NCBI GenBank assembly: GCA_033239005.1
Contig: BSQZ01000035.1
Span: 6,186,501 to 6,250,500 of the forward strand
From: Lamellibrachia satsuma
Taxonomy: Eukaryota; Annelida; Polychaeta; Sabellida; Siboglinidae
Direction of reading: 5' to 3'
DNA length: 64,000 nucleotides
Part shown: positions 10,813-19,372 of the stretch, piece after piece
How the letters are laid out: the number at the start of each line of letters is the position of its first letter
Position numbering within the stretch: position 1 is the stretch's first letter
Program-made: the position numbers and the translations under genes
Notes under the pieces: model-generated
What the model saw: the letters and a program-made list of their open reading frames with translations, nothing else
What the model was told of the DNA's origin: nothing
The model's database searches: none

Positions 10813-11937
10813 ATGAACTTTTTTTCCAAACAAAACAAACACAATGTTTTGTTGACAGGTCCACTGCTGTTAAAACACGTCAACCCGGGCGGAGCGTCAG
10901 GGAATCTGCGATTCCACCTGACCGGAAGTACAGATAGGTGTCACCACCACGTTGCCTTCTCGTTGACACGCGCCGAACTCGAGCAGCCGCCGTCAAAAAC
11001 GCCACAAGGCAAGCTGATCCAGTCGGCCACACAGCCCACACCCACACAGCCGCTGTGCGTGCGAGACGGCATCGCCGTGTTCCCTGCGTTACCTCGCACT
11101 GGTGACGCAAGTCGCAAGACGGCGGACCGCCTATTCTGTGTGGACACGAACTCAGGGGCACAGCTAGGAATTGCCTACATCGGTGCCTACAACGACTTGT
11201 CCACGCTGGAGGTGACCGACTGTTGCATTAGTGCGGATGGAACTTACGTTGCCATGGTAATAAACATGACTAGTAATTACGGCAACAACTCCTCTCGCGT
11301 TGTTGTGTACGAAGCGACGAGCTGGCGGGAAGTGTACATGCTCACAGTGAATGGCGGGAAACGGGCTGTAGCGCTCGATTTCCACCCTCGTTTCGAAAAC
11401 TCGAGACTTTCGGTTGCCTACCACATGAATGCTGACTGCTGTGTGTCTGTTTCTTCGTACGACATGCCCAGACACCGGACTGAACGCTGCGAAACGGTGA
11501 ATTTTTCGAGCGACGTAGACGACGGTTCACACACACTGGCCTACTCGAAAGGTGGCGCCTTCATCGTTATGCAGCTGATCTCCGCCCTGTGGCGCTCGCA
11601 GGAGTCGTTCTGTGAGACGCTGGTGATCGACAGCGAGACGCTGCGTGTATTGTACCGATGCGAGCCGACGTTCGTATGGCTCTGTCACAACGAGTGCCTG
11701 TCCGTGGTCAGACCGACGTTCTCTGAGTGCGGCGATTACTTTGCTTTATGTTCGTGTGACGATTCGAACAAAGACGCACCTAACACCCGGGTGTTCCGGC
11801 TACCAGTAACGGTGCAGCTTGGCGCTCAGTGTAGAGTCGCCATTTTAAAATGTCTAACTGATTCCAATGATGTTAAAACACTTCCTCTGCCAGAGAAGTT
11901 GAAAGAATACATATTGTTCAGCCCAGATTACACCTGA
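10813..11937 (+). CDS. SOCS-box protein with probable beta-propeller region
   Basis: A 374-codon open frame ends in TGA at 11935. The last 40 residues hold CRVAILKCLTD, then TLPLPEKLKEYILF. This is the SOCS-box pattern: an Elongin B/C-binding BC box (C-x3-I) followed by the LPLP-x2-L-x-Y-L Cullin-box side. Known SOCS-box proteins are substrate receptors of Cullin-5/2 ubiquitin ligases. The preceding 300 residues are rich in short beta segments such as CCISADGTYVAMVI, ALDFHPRFENSRLSVAY and FSECGDYFALCS. These resemble degenerate WD-type blades, so a propeller substrate-binding domain is inferred, not proven. ATG 10813 is the first in frame, but a plausible acceptor (TTTTATCAACAG) sits immediately upstream, so this may be the last exon of a longer gene. 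CpG-rich codons contrast with the AT-rich flanks. Confidence 0.8.
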   Translation: MNFFSKQNKHNVLLTGPLLLKHVNPGGASGNLRFHLTGSTDRCHHHVAFSLTRAELEQPPSKTPQGKLIQSATQPTPTQPLCVRDGIAVFPALPRTGDASRKTADRLFCVDTNSGAQLGIAYIGAYNDLSTLEVTDCCISADGTYVAMVINMTSNYGNNSSRVVVYEATSWREVYMLTVNGGKRAVALDFHPRFENSRLSVAYHMNADCCVSVSSYDMPRHRTERCETVNFSSDVDDGSHTLAYSKGGAFIVMQLISALWRSQESFCETLVIDSETLRVLYRCEPTFVWLCHNECLSVVRPTFSECGDYFALCSCDDSNKDAPNTRVFRLPVTVQLGAQCRVAILKCLTDSNDVKTLPLPEKLKEYILFSPDYT

Positions 11938-11948
11938 TTGAGATGAAG

Positions 11949-11954
11949 TTTATT
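11949..11954 (-). promoter_or_regulatory. Possible minus-strand poly(A) signal
   Basis: TTTATT here reads AATAAA on the minus strand and lies 3' of the tentative minus exon at 12226-12489. If real, the two genes have overlapping convergent 3' UTRs. Confidence 0.3.
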
Positions 11955-12116
11955 GTAAGCTGACAATCGCAAATCAAAGTAGTAACAAAGTAGTAACACA
12001 TTCCACATGAGAATTGAATATTGCTGGACACTTCATATTTGAAATTAACTTTTGTGTTCACGTAATTATGACAATTCACACGACCACGACCGCAAAGACT
12101 GGTGTTATCTGGCAGA

Positions 12117-12122
12117 AATAAA
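12117..12122 (+). promoter_or_regulatory. Poly(A) signal of SOCS-box gene
   Basis: AATAAA lies 180 bp after the stop codon of the SOCS-box ORF. Confidence 0.6.
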
Positions 12123-12225
12123 TATTCAGTCATTTTCTTACAACCAAACTACATTTCTTCCATTATAATAACTATATAAATACAAAGTGTAACTTGTTTT
12201 AATATTTGTTGCCTTATGTTATATT

Positions 12226-12489
12226 TTAAGCTCGGTAGTTCGTAAAGTACCTTTGCTGGGGCAGCAGATAATCTTGAGGTCCGCCCGACCAAATCACAGA
12301 GGCAGAATTAGTGAAGCCATTAGAGCACATAAGCATGGAAAAGCACAAGGGAAAGACAACGTCTGTCCTGAAATGCTGTAAGCCGAGGAACATGAGACCC
12401 CCAGCATCATATGTCAGATCTTCCAGACAATTTGCGGTGAAGAAAACACACAGGAAGATTAGGAAACAGGCACTAATGTAAATTGCCAA
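12226..12489 (-). CDS. Possible terminal exon of unknown membrane protein
   Basis: The minus-strand frame has a hydrophobic stretch at its start (ACFLIFLCVFFTANC), a second one (DVVFPLCFSMLMC) and a polar tail ending NYRA. A candidate acceptor (TTTACATTAG) precedes the hydrophobic part, so the methionines at the very start may be intronic. The codon pattern looks protein-like, unlike neighbouring transposon debris, but I recognise no family. It is convergent with the SOCS-box gene. It could equally be a chance frame. Confidence 0.3.
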   Translation of the reverse strand: MAIYISACFLIFLCVFFTANCLEDLTYDAGGLMFLGLQHFRTDVVFPLCFSMLMCSNGFTNSASVIWSGGPQDYLLPQQRYFTNYRA

Positions 12490-12589
12490 AGAAGGTTGAT
12501 TTGGGGAATTGTGCTAATTGACGGGGTACAACCCTATACTCTTTGACACGTAAGATTTTTAGGCATATCATCTTGAAAATAATTATTAT

Positions 12590-12900
12590 CGGCGGCTATT
12601 GACACCATCCTCCGCCAGGAGCAAGCGGGGTTCAGAAGAGTCAAGTATTGCATCGACCACATTTTCACGTTGCGGCAAATCTTGGAAGAAAGCGCAGCAA
12701 TAGAACAATACGATATCAATTGGCTTCATTAATGCATTTTATAGCCTCCAGAGAATTGTTGTGGAGAATATTACATCACTACGATATGTCGCAGAAGATT
12801 GTAGGTATGATCAAGATACTTCACTCAGACGTCCGATGTCAAGTCGCCTGTAGCAACCACTTGACAACCACTGATTGGGCTTTCATTTCCAATCGGGAGA
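12590..12900 (+). pseudogene. RTE-like reverse transcriptase fragment
   Basis: Frames read QEQAGFRR, CIDHIFTLRQILEES, then after a shift ELLWRILHHY and KIVGMIKILHSDVRCQVACS. This is the finger-palm order of RTE-type RTs, in which residues before the catalytic YADD form this block. Frameshifts and a missing FDSV motif region mark it as a relic. It ends at a GGAA microsatellite. Confidence 0.65.
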
Positions 12901-12969
12901 GAAGGAAGGAAGGAAGGGAGGAAGGAAGGGAGGAAGGAAGGGAGGAAGGAAGGAAGGAAGGAAGGAAGC
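12900..12969. repeat. (GGAA)n/(GGGA) microsatellite
   Basis: Run of GGAAGGAAGGGA units. The open frames over it on both strands are repeat artefacts. Confidence 0.95.
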
Positions 12970-13264
12970 ATTCTCTCGCCATTGACTGGCAGAATATAGA
13001 AACCACTAGTTGTGGAAACAGTGTCATCAGGTGGACTCATACCTTGATTGCGATTCAGAGAAATATGCCAAGGCCAGCCTAGTCTCGCTTATCCGACTCT
13101 CGCTAGTCTTCGTGAATTCGCCGAGAAGAGAGTCTGTCCGAAGACGGGTGGTCTCGTTGTTGTCCACTGTCATCACTCCAGTTTTATGCGTTCGCGTGAA
13201 TGCTACACTAAATATTTGTTTCGCCTGATTTAACTAGTCAGTCTGACAGACAGTTGTGTCAATA

Positions 13265-13654
13265 TATTCAAAGTTATAAGTTAATTCGGATTTCATCGTA
13301 TAAAGTGATAAAAGCTAAATCATATTATATGAATTAGCCAAATACAAAGTACACATTGATTCTAAGATCATTACCTGTTCAAATATTTCTATATTTGCTC
13401 ACTGTGAAACTCTCAAAGAAGATCTAAAGAAACTTGCAGTTTGGTCAAAAACTTGGCTATTAAACTTCAATGCCACTAAATATGTAGTACTTAAAATAAG
13501 ATAAAGCATCAACTATGCATACACATTAACTAGAGAAATATTAAAATTTGTAGAAGAACAAAAGGAGTTATGAATTACCATCTGTGATAACCAACATACA
13601 ATATATTACAACACAGGCAAATCAACGATGCTTTGAAAGTAAATCAGAAAAGAC
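13265..13654 (+). pseudogene. CR1/Jockey-like RT relic, 5' part (split by Ty3 element)
   Basis: Decayed frames give TLKEDLKKLAVWSKTWLLNF, NATKYVVLKIR and SINYAYTL, the region that follows the YADD motif in many non-LTR RTs. The relic is interrupted at 13654 by the LTR element and resumes at 18457, so it is the older insertion. Confidence 0.7.
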
Positions 13655-13803
13655 TGTTATGGTGTGTATCAGTTAACAGAGACAAGACAGTACTCCAATA
13701 TAAAACAGTCATTGCTTTATTTACGAGCACGCGACACACTACATCAGGTGACAGCCTTCAGCCCAGGCGTGTGCAAATGATCTGCTCGATCACAACTAAA
13801 TAA
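13655..13803 (-). repeat. 3' LTR of the Ty3/gypsy element
   Basis: About 146 bases align to 18303-18448. The outer end, in minus reading, is CACCATAACA. The inner terminal three bases differ from the other LTR (TAA versus ACA on the plus strand). Confidence 0.92.
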
Positions 13804-14071
13804 TCACACTTCCTCCCCTCTAAGAAAACAATATATTCAAAGTTCACAGCTGACAAAACAATCCATTCACTTTCAAAGTAATGTCCAAATGTTCTTATGA
13901 AGAGTTCTTGTGGAATATGCTGCGAACTATATAATCGACTAAACGACTGATTATTCGGCAATAACACCTTATCTAAAAACTACGGAATTGGAGAGTAGAC
14001 TGCCTCCAAATTCCCTGTGAGACCATAGCAGTTATTCTTATTGGCCATCGATGATTGATCTCATTGCTAAA

Positions 14072-15916
14072 TCACTTCACTACATAGTCGGCTTGCCAAG
14101 CTGGTGCTAAGCGACGTCTGCCAGATTTTCTAGCGGGTGTAGTAGCGCCCAGCGTGTCAGTGCTGTGTGGCGACAGTCCCGATACTGCTTTCTCGCTAGT
14201 GCCTGTCACGTCATCATCACTCTCAATTGTACTCGGTGCTGGTGACATGGTTGGCAACACAGTCGCAGCATGTGCATTTGATGTCGCTGTAAGAACATCC
14301 AGCTCGATGCTCGGTAGCACTGAAATCGGTGCTTTGTAGCGTTCCTGTACTGCAGTCTCAGCGTCTACCTGATTGCTACGAGTCGTAGAGACAACCGAAT
14401 GGGTGTTCGCACGACGCGCACGAACATGATCGACGTGTCTCCGACACTCTCTGCCGTCCCCCAGGACCACTGTGTACGACACCGGACCTGTGACGTAACC
14501 AACTGTTCCGACCAACCACTTGAGCCCTGGGCCGAAATTCTTGATATACACACTATATCCAGCCTCAAAGTGTCGTTCGTGTGCCCTGCGGTCATTCGTC
14601 TCTTTCATCAGCTTCTGTTTCTTGTTAATCTTCCCCTGCAGGCTCGGGTGTAGGAGGTCCAAACGAGATATCATCTTTCGATTGTTGAGAATTTCCATTG
14701 GCGACTTGCCAGTTGTTGACTGCGGAGTTCTACGATAGTCAAACAAAAATCTCTGCAATTTGACTTCCATATTGTCTCCCGCTGTTTTGATGATGCCAGA
14801 TTTTACGGTCTGTACTGCCCGTTCACCAAGACCATTGTATGCTGGATGGTACGGAGCGGAGATTACATGGACGATTCCATTTTTCCTCATGAAAGTCTCA
14901 AACTCTTCGCTGATGAAATTCGCTGCGTTGTCCGAAACAAGTACTTCCGGCAGTCCGTGTTGCGCGAAGATCTCCCTCAGTTTATTCACTCTTGCCGTCG
15001 ATGTTGTCGAACTCATGATGTGAGTCTCGATCCATTTGGAAGTTGCGTCAACTGCTACCAACAACATCTTACCGAGAAACGGTCCAGCATAGTCAATATG
15101 GATGCGAGTACACGGTTTTTCTGGCCACTCCCAGGGATGCAGCGAAGCAGCGGGTGGTGACTTGTTATGCAGCTGACATGTGTCACACCTCTGAACCATC
15201 TTCTCCAGGTCTTTGTCCCTTCCAGGCCACCAGACATAACTCCGTGCGAAGCCTTTCATTCTGTTGATTCCTGGATGTGCTAGGTGCAATTCTTGCATCA
15301 CTTCTTGACGACACTGTGGGGGAATAACCACTCTTGCACCCCACAGCACACATCCATCTTGCACACTCAGCTCGTCTCTTTGGCATTTGTATGGTGCAAA
15401 CTCTGCATCATCTTCTCCAGCTGGCCAGCCTCGCATTAGGTATTCACGGACGTGAGCCAGCGATGGATCGCGACCAGTGTATTGACTGATCTGCTCCGCC
15501 CTCACTGGTGAGCAGTCCTGTTCCTCTATCAACAAAACATGTTCTTCTGGCTCGCTTTTCACGGTAACTGGCAGTGGCAGTCTACTGAGACAATCAGCAT
15601 TGTTGTGACTTTTGCCAGCTTTGTAATGAATGTTGTATTCATATCCACACAGCGTGACAGCCCACCGTTGTGTGCGTGGTGACGCCGTAGTTGGAACTTG
15701 CTTCAGTTCACCGAAAAGCGACACCAATGGCTTGTGATCCGTAATGATTTCAAACGACCGACCATACAAAAGCTTGTGAAACTTCTTCAGTGCAAACATC
15801 ACTGCTGCTCCCTCCTTATCGAGTTTTGAGTAGTTCTTTTCCGCAGCGTTCAGGGTTCTGGATACAAATCCCACAGGTCGTTTAGTACCATCTTCCATGA
15901 TGTGCGAGAGTACCAC
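14072..15916 (-). CDS. pol: Ty3/gypsy RNase H-integrase (pol 3' part)
   Basis: This long intact frame of 614 codons begins inside RNase H (SRTLNAAEKNYSKLDKE, ITDHKPL) at residues 1-115. Next comes the integrase zinc finger (H-x3-H near HLAHPGI, then CDTC) at about 210-250. The catalytic core follows with the D,D,E residues in HIDYAGPF, LVSDNAANF and LGERAVQTVK at about 270-420. A variable Ser/Thr-rich tail ends in ADYVVK. RNase H removes the RNA strand during reverse transcription; integrase inserts the DNA copy. The M start is only the first ATG: the frame continues upstream through a TAG at about 15944-15946 that cuts it from RT. No internal stop is seen in integrase. Confidence 0.92.
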   Translation of the reverse strand: MVLSHIMEDGTKRPVGFVSRTLNAAEKNYSKLDKEGAAVMFALKKFHKLLYGRSFEIITDHKPLVSLFGELKQVPTTASPRTQRWAVTLCGYEYNIHYKAGKSHNNADCLSRLPLPVTVKSEPEEHVLLIEEQDCSPVRAEQISQYTGRDPSLAHVREYLMRGWPAGEDDAEFAPYKCQRDELSVQDGCVLWGARVVIPPQCRQEVMQELHLAHPGINRMKGFARSYVWWPGRDKDLEKMVQRCDTCQLHNKSPPAASLHPWEWPEKPCTRIHIDYAGPFLGKMLLVAVDATSKWIETHIMSSTTSTARVNKLREIFAQHGLPEVLVSDNAANFISEEFETFMRKNGIVHVISAPYHPAYNGLGERAVQTVKSGIIKTAGDNMEVKLQRFLFDYRRTPQSTTGKSPMEILNNRKMISRLDLLHPSLQGKINKKQKLMKETNDRRAHERHFEAGYSVYIKNFGPGLKWLVGTVGYVTGPVSYTVVLGDGRECRRHVDHVRARRANTHSVVSTTRSNQVDAETAVQERYKAPISVLPSIELDVLTATSNAHAATVLPTMSPAPSTIESDDDVTGTSEKAVSGLSPHSTDTLGATTPARKSGRRRLAPAWQADYVVK

Positions 15917-15986
15917 TCCGAGCCCATAATTCGAGGCATCGCACTATAGCAGTATTCGCTTACTCGGGTCATAGTGTGCTAACACT

Positions 15987-16995
15987 TTAGCCGACAAGAG
16001 GAGTCCTTTCGCTCTTTGGAAACTCCGCTGCTGTTGCGAACCCCAGAACCACTTCTGACCCTTGCACAGCAACTTGTGCAATGGCGCTAGCACAGCACGA
16101 TAAGTTGGCTAGAAATCTACCGTAGTAATTCAGTAGACCTAAGAATGCCTGGAGTTCTATCACATTCTCCGGAGCCACCGCTTTCTGGATGGCCTCAACC
16201 TTGTCTTCTATTGGATGCAATCCATGTTGGTCAACCCTGTGACCCAAGTACACCACTTCGTCTGCGAGGAATGTGCGCTTTTCTCTCTTGAGCCACAATC
16301 CTGCTTCTTTTAGTCTACCCAATACCAGATCCAGCATTTCTAGGTGTTTAACCTTCGTCGCACCCGTCAGGATGATGTCGTCCAAGTATAGGGCAACACC
16401 TGGTATATCCTGTAAGATATTTTCCATGGTGCGCTGGAAAATAGCGGGTGCCGAACTAATCCCATATGGGAGACGATTGTAACGGAAAAAGTCCTCTGTG
16501 GGTATTCACTGTGGCATATTCCTTCGATTTGTTATCCAGTGGAAGTTGCGAGTATGCGTGGCTCAAGTCCAGCTTACTGAACTGCTTTCCACCCGTCAAT
16601 TTCTTGCAAAGGTCATCCAGGGTTGGAATGGGGTACTGTTCGAGATGTGAGACTCTATTCACAGTCAACTTGTAGTCACCGCACACCCGTACCTTGCCAC
16701 CCGCTTTGAGAACTGGAACTATCGGAGTTGGCCAATCGGAGTACCTCAATGGTTCCATCACGTTTGTCTGCAGCAACCGGTCCAACTCTTGCTCCACTTT
16801 TTTTCTCATGGCGTAGGGAACCGGTCTTGCCTTGAAGAACTTGGGTGGTTTTCCCTCATCCACGTGAATCTTTGCGGCAAACCCTTTTAGTGTGCCAAGT
16901 TCTTCCCTGAAGACTTGTGTGTGCTTCTGCAGAAATCCTGCCACAGATACTCTCATGCAGCATACTCTATGCCAATTGAGTTTAACGCGTTCCAA
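15987..16995 (-). pseudogene. pol: Ty3/gypsy reverse transcriptase, frameshifted
   Basis: Fingers and palm are clear. Residues from LGTLKGFAAKIHVDEG through RVCGDYKLTVN and FSKLDLSHAYSQLPL lie in one frame (16995-16456). The catalytic YLDD motif (VALYLDDIILTG) and YLGHRVDQHGLHP lie in a second (16427-15987). The shift between them falls in a homopolymer T run (A run on plus, near 16488-16492). A further shift near 16098-16106, after FLANLS, puts the connection region KWFWGSQQQRSF in a third frame. The enzyme cannot be made as one chain from this copy. Confidence 0.9.
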
Positions 16996-17523
16996 TCACT
17001 GATGACCAAATAGTACTGCTTTGTATTTTCCTCTCGTTACTATCAACGGTAGATTTCTCACTTGTTGGTCTTCATACTTCACGGTTACCAGAACCTTCCC
17101 GACCAATTCAACCGTCTGGTTCTCGTACGTCTTCAGGACAATACCAGCTGGTTTCAGTAGCAGATGACTCAAGTGTTTGCGATACAAGTTCTCCAGAAGC
17201 AATGACACGTCTGCTGCTGTGTCCAGCTGCATGTCAAAATTGGTGCCTTCAATGCACACAGGCACCCTGATGCCAGTGCTCTTCAATGCTCCTACAGTGT
17301 ACGTGCTGTATACTCCAAAGTGGTTATCATCCCCCTTGGGTCCTTCTTCGGTAACGGCACGAACTCGTGGCTTGCCTTTACATGCTTTCGATCTTGCGAT
17401 GTGGCCCCTTTTTCCACAGCGGAAACATTGTTCTGACTTAAGCTTACATGCCTGCGGGGCATGTTTCCCACAACAACGCCAACATTGTTGTCCTGATGCC
17501 TGTAGTTGCTGCTTCCCAGTCAT
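16996..17523 (-). CDS. Ty3/gypsy zinc knuckle and protease
   Basis: The frame carries two Cys-rich knuckles, a variant CWRCCGKHAPQAC and a classical CCHC (CFRCGKRGHIARSKAC), then a retropepsin-like domain with MQLDTAADVSLL. The active site reads D-T-A-A rather than the usual D-T/S-G, which is unusual. The frame stops at TGA 16996-16998 immediately before the RT frame, which continues in the same phase at 16995. A single nonsense change at a position that is often Trp in relatives is therefore the simplest explanation. Confidence 0.85.
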   Translation of the reverse strand: MTGKQQLQASGQQCWRCCGKHAPQACKLKSEQCFRCGKRGHIARSKACKGKPRVRAVTEEGPKGDDNHFGVYSTYTVGALKSTGIRVPVCIEGTNFDMQLDTAADVSLLLENLYRKHLSHLLLKPAGIVLKTYENQTVELVGKVLVTVKYEDQQVRNLPLIVTRGKYKAVLFGHQ

Positions 17524-18237
17524 GTCCCTATGTTTAGGGTACCTTCACTCACCTGGTTTTGCGGCGAATCTCAATCGATTAACACTTGCACGGGATAGTG
17601 TCGCCTGTGGCGCCCCCTGGCGAATGAAACAGACTAGCATTTTCTTTCACCATTGTCATGTTCACGGCTACTTCCACAGCCTTCTCAAATGTCAAGCCTG
17701 TCGTGTTGCTTATTTTCTCTTGAACGCTTGCATACTTCTGATTCAACCCTGTTACAAACCTGTCCCACAACCATCTGTTCAAATATGGGAAATTTGCATG
17801 AACAGTGAGTTTCTTTATAGCCAAGCTATAGTCCGTTACACTCTCGTCTTCAGCTTGGACTCGTGTCCAAAACTTAAACGACTCTGCCATCTCATTTGGG
17901 ACTGGCTCATAATGGTTTTTCATTTTTTTTTAAAGTTCTGCATGTGTTTTATCTGCAGGTTTGTCCGGGCTGAATACGTCTGAGAGAACTTGGAAAATTT
18001 CTTTTCCTACCTCACTCAGAATATGGCTTTGCGCCTTTCTGCGTTTTCGTCATTTGCTGCTATGTTATTAGCGACCAGGTACAGTTTAAGCCGTTCTTCG
18101 TAAGAAGTAACAGTCTCTGTTTTCGGGTCAAACTTCCCCAAAGAGCCGATGAGGCCTGCCATCTTGTTTTCGCGCGAAGTCGATTTACTTTCGAACACTA
18201 AATCGTCTGCGGCCACTCTCAACGTAACGTTTTTCAC
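17524..18237 (-). pseudogene. gag: Ty3/gypsy gag, broken
   Basis: The N-terminal piece has MAGLIGSLGKFDPKTE and YEERLKLYLVANNI. After a shift at about 18016, the next frame carries LSEVGKEIFQVLSDVFSPDK. A stop in the A-rich run near 17930 precedes the capsid-like FWTRVQAEDESVTDYSLAIK and WLWDRFVTGLNQ region (17923-17579). This is the usual gag layout of metazoan Ty3/gypsy elements. The protein would form the virus-like particle. At least one frameshift and one stop inactivate it. Confidence 0.85.
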
Positions 18238-18274
18238 TTACTTAAGCGCCTCACATTTGTGTCGAGTATCTTCA

Positions 18275-18302
18275 AACATCGTTTCAATCCTCGTCGCCAG
18301 AA
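18275..18302 (-). promoter_or_regulatory. Primer-binding site region
   Basis: Immediately inside the 5' LTR, the minus strand reads TTCTGGCGACGAGGATTGAA. A TGG-starting segment next to the LTR is the expected place and form of a tRNA primer-binding site. I did not assign the tRNA. Confidence 0.6.
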
Positions 18303-18451
18303 TGTTATGGTGTGTATCAGTTAACAGCGACAAGACAGTACTCCAATATAGAACAGGCATTGCTTTATTTACGAGCACGCGACACACTACATCAGGTGAC
18401 AGACTTCAGCCCAGGCGTGTGCAAATGATCTGCTCGATCACAACTAAAACA
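18303..18451 (-). repeat. 5' LTR of the Ty3/gypsy element
   Basis: In minus reading it starts TGTTTTAGTTGTG and ends CCATAACA, with canonical TG...CA ends. It is about 97% identical to the other LTR. Confidence 0.93.
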
Positions 18452-18456
18452 AAGAC

Positions 18457-18840
18457 TATAAAGGCCTTATATGAATCAACCATACAACCAGTGCTGGAAT
18501 GTACATCACCAACTTGAAACCCTTTCTAGCGAAAGGATATACATGTGAATGAATCAGAGAAAGGTCAGAAGATAGCGCTGACACTCCGCAGAACATTCAT
18601 CGAATCAGTTCCTTTGGAACAGAGACGACTTGAGGCGGACACAGATATTTTTTTCTATCAGTGTAGCAGCAATTTGAGGGGCCACAGCAAAGGTTAAGGA
18701 AGACGTACTCCCGTACCGAGATGCGTAAACACTTTTTCTCAAATCGTGTCATCGATTGTTGAAACAAACTCCTTGAAGACGTTATGGCAGCTCCTACCCT
18801 GAACACCTTCAAGAAGAAATTGAGACCTCTAGCCACCGGC
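18457..18840 (+). pseudogene. CR1/Jockey-like RT relic, 3' part
   Basis: Directly after the target duplication the frame continues with TIKALYESTIQPVLECTSPT, the segment expected after the 13265-13654 part. Further on, SVPLEQRRLEADTD is recognisable. This shows the LTR element split one older insertion. The remainder is decayed. Confidence 0.7.
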
Positions 18841-19234
18841 TAAAAGAGACTATGCAACCAAATACACCAAGGTGTTCGGTGTACTTCTTTACAGTTATGG
18901 GTGTTGTAAGCGGACAACCATGACATCACACAAGCTTGAGACCGCCCAGCACAGTGTCTCCGGAAGATCCTAGGGGTATTTTGGCAATTTGAGCACGGTC
19001 ATCAACGAAGAGCTGAGGCCGCAAAACACACAACGTTACCAGATATCTAGGGCACGTGTGCCGAATATCCCCTAGCGCACTGCCAAAGAATGCTGGACGG
19101 CAGACCAAATGAAACCCGGACGCACACACCAGATTGATACGTCTGCGTAGAATGAATATCGTGTCTCCATCTAGCGGTAGTCGTCAGAAGAAGATCGATG
19201 ATGGCAGTCTAAACGTCACGAGAAGAAAAGGGTG
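18841..19234 (+). pseudogene. RTE-like RT C-terminal relic
   Basis: Frames give VLLYSYGCCKRTTMTSHKLE and then, shifted, CLRKILGVFW with NEELRPQNTQ. This fits the LLYG-CE-W...LE...CLRRILG block C-terminal to RT in RTE-type elements. There are many shifts. Confidence 0.5.
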
Positions 19235-19372
19235 AACTGACTGTGAAATAAGTAAAAATACTACTCAACTGAATGAACAGTTCTATGGATTATGTAGATA
19301 AGATAAACTGACTGTGAAATAGGTAAAACTACTCAACTGAATGAACCGTTCTACGGATTATGTAGATAAGAT
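19235..19372. repeat. 71-bp tandem duplication
   Basis: Two copies begin AACTGACTGTGAAATA and end GATTATGTAGATAAGATA, with small differences. Confidence 0.85.

Larger units (their letters stand above)
13655..18451 (-). mobile_element. Full-length Ty3/gypsy LTR retrotransposon
   Basis: The element is 4797 bp, read on the minus strand as 5' LTR, gag, zinc knuckle/protease, RT, RNase H, integrase, 3' LTR. The order RT-RNase H-integrase defines the Ty3/gypsy group. A 5-bp target duplication AAGAC flanks it (13650-13654 and 18452-18456). The two LTRs differ at only 4 of about 146 aligned bases, so insertion was recent. The coding region is broken: shift and stop in gag, a TGA between protease and RT, two frameshifts in RT and a TAG at the start of RNase H. 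It inserted into an older non-LTR relic. It is probably non-autonomous now, unless the breaks are assembly errors. Confidence 0.93.

Noticed and set aside
17177..17983. 268-codon plus ORF
   Set aside because: Shadow of the gag/protease region of the minus-strand Ty3/gypsy element.
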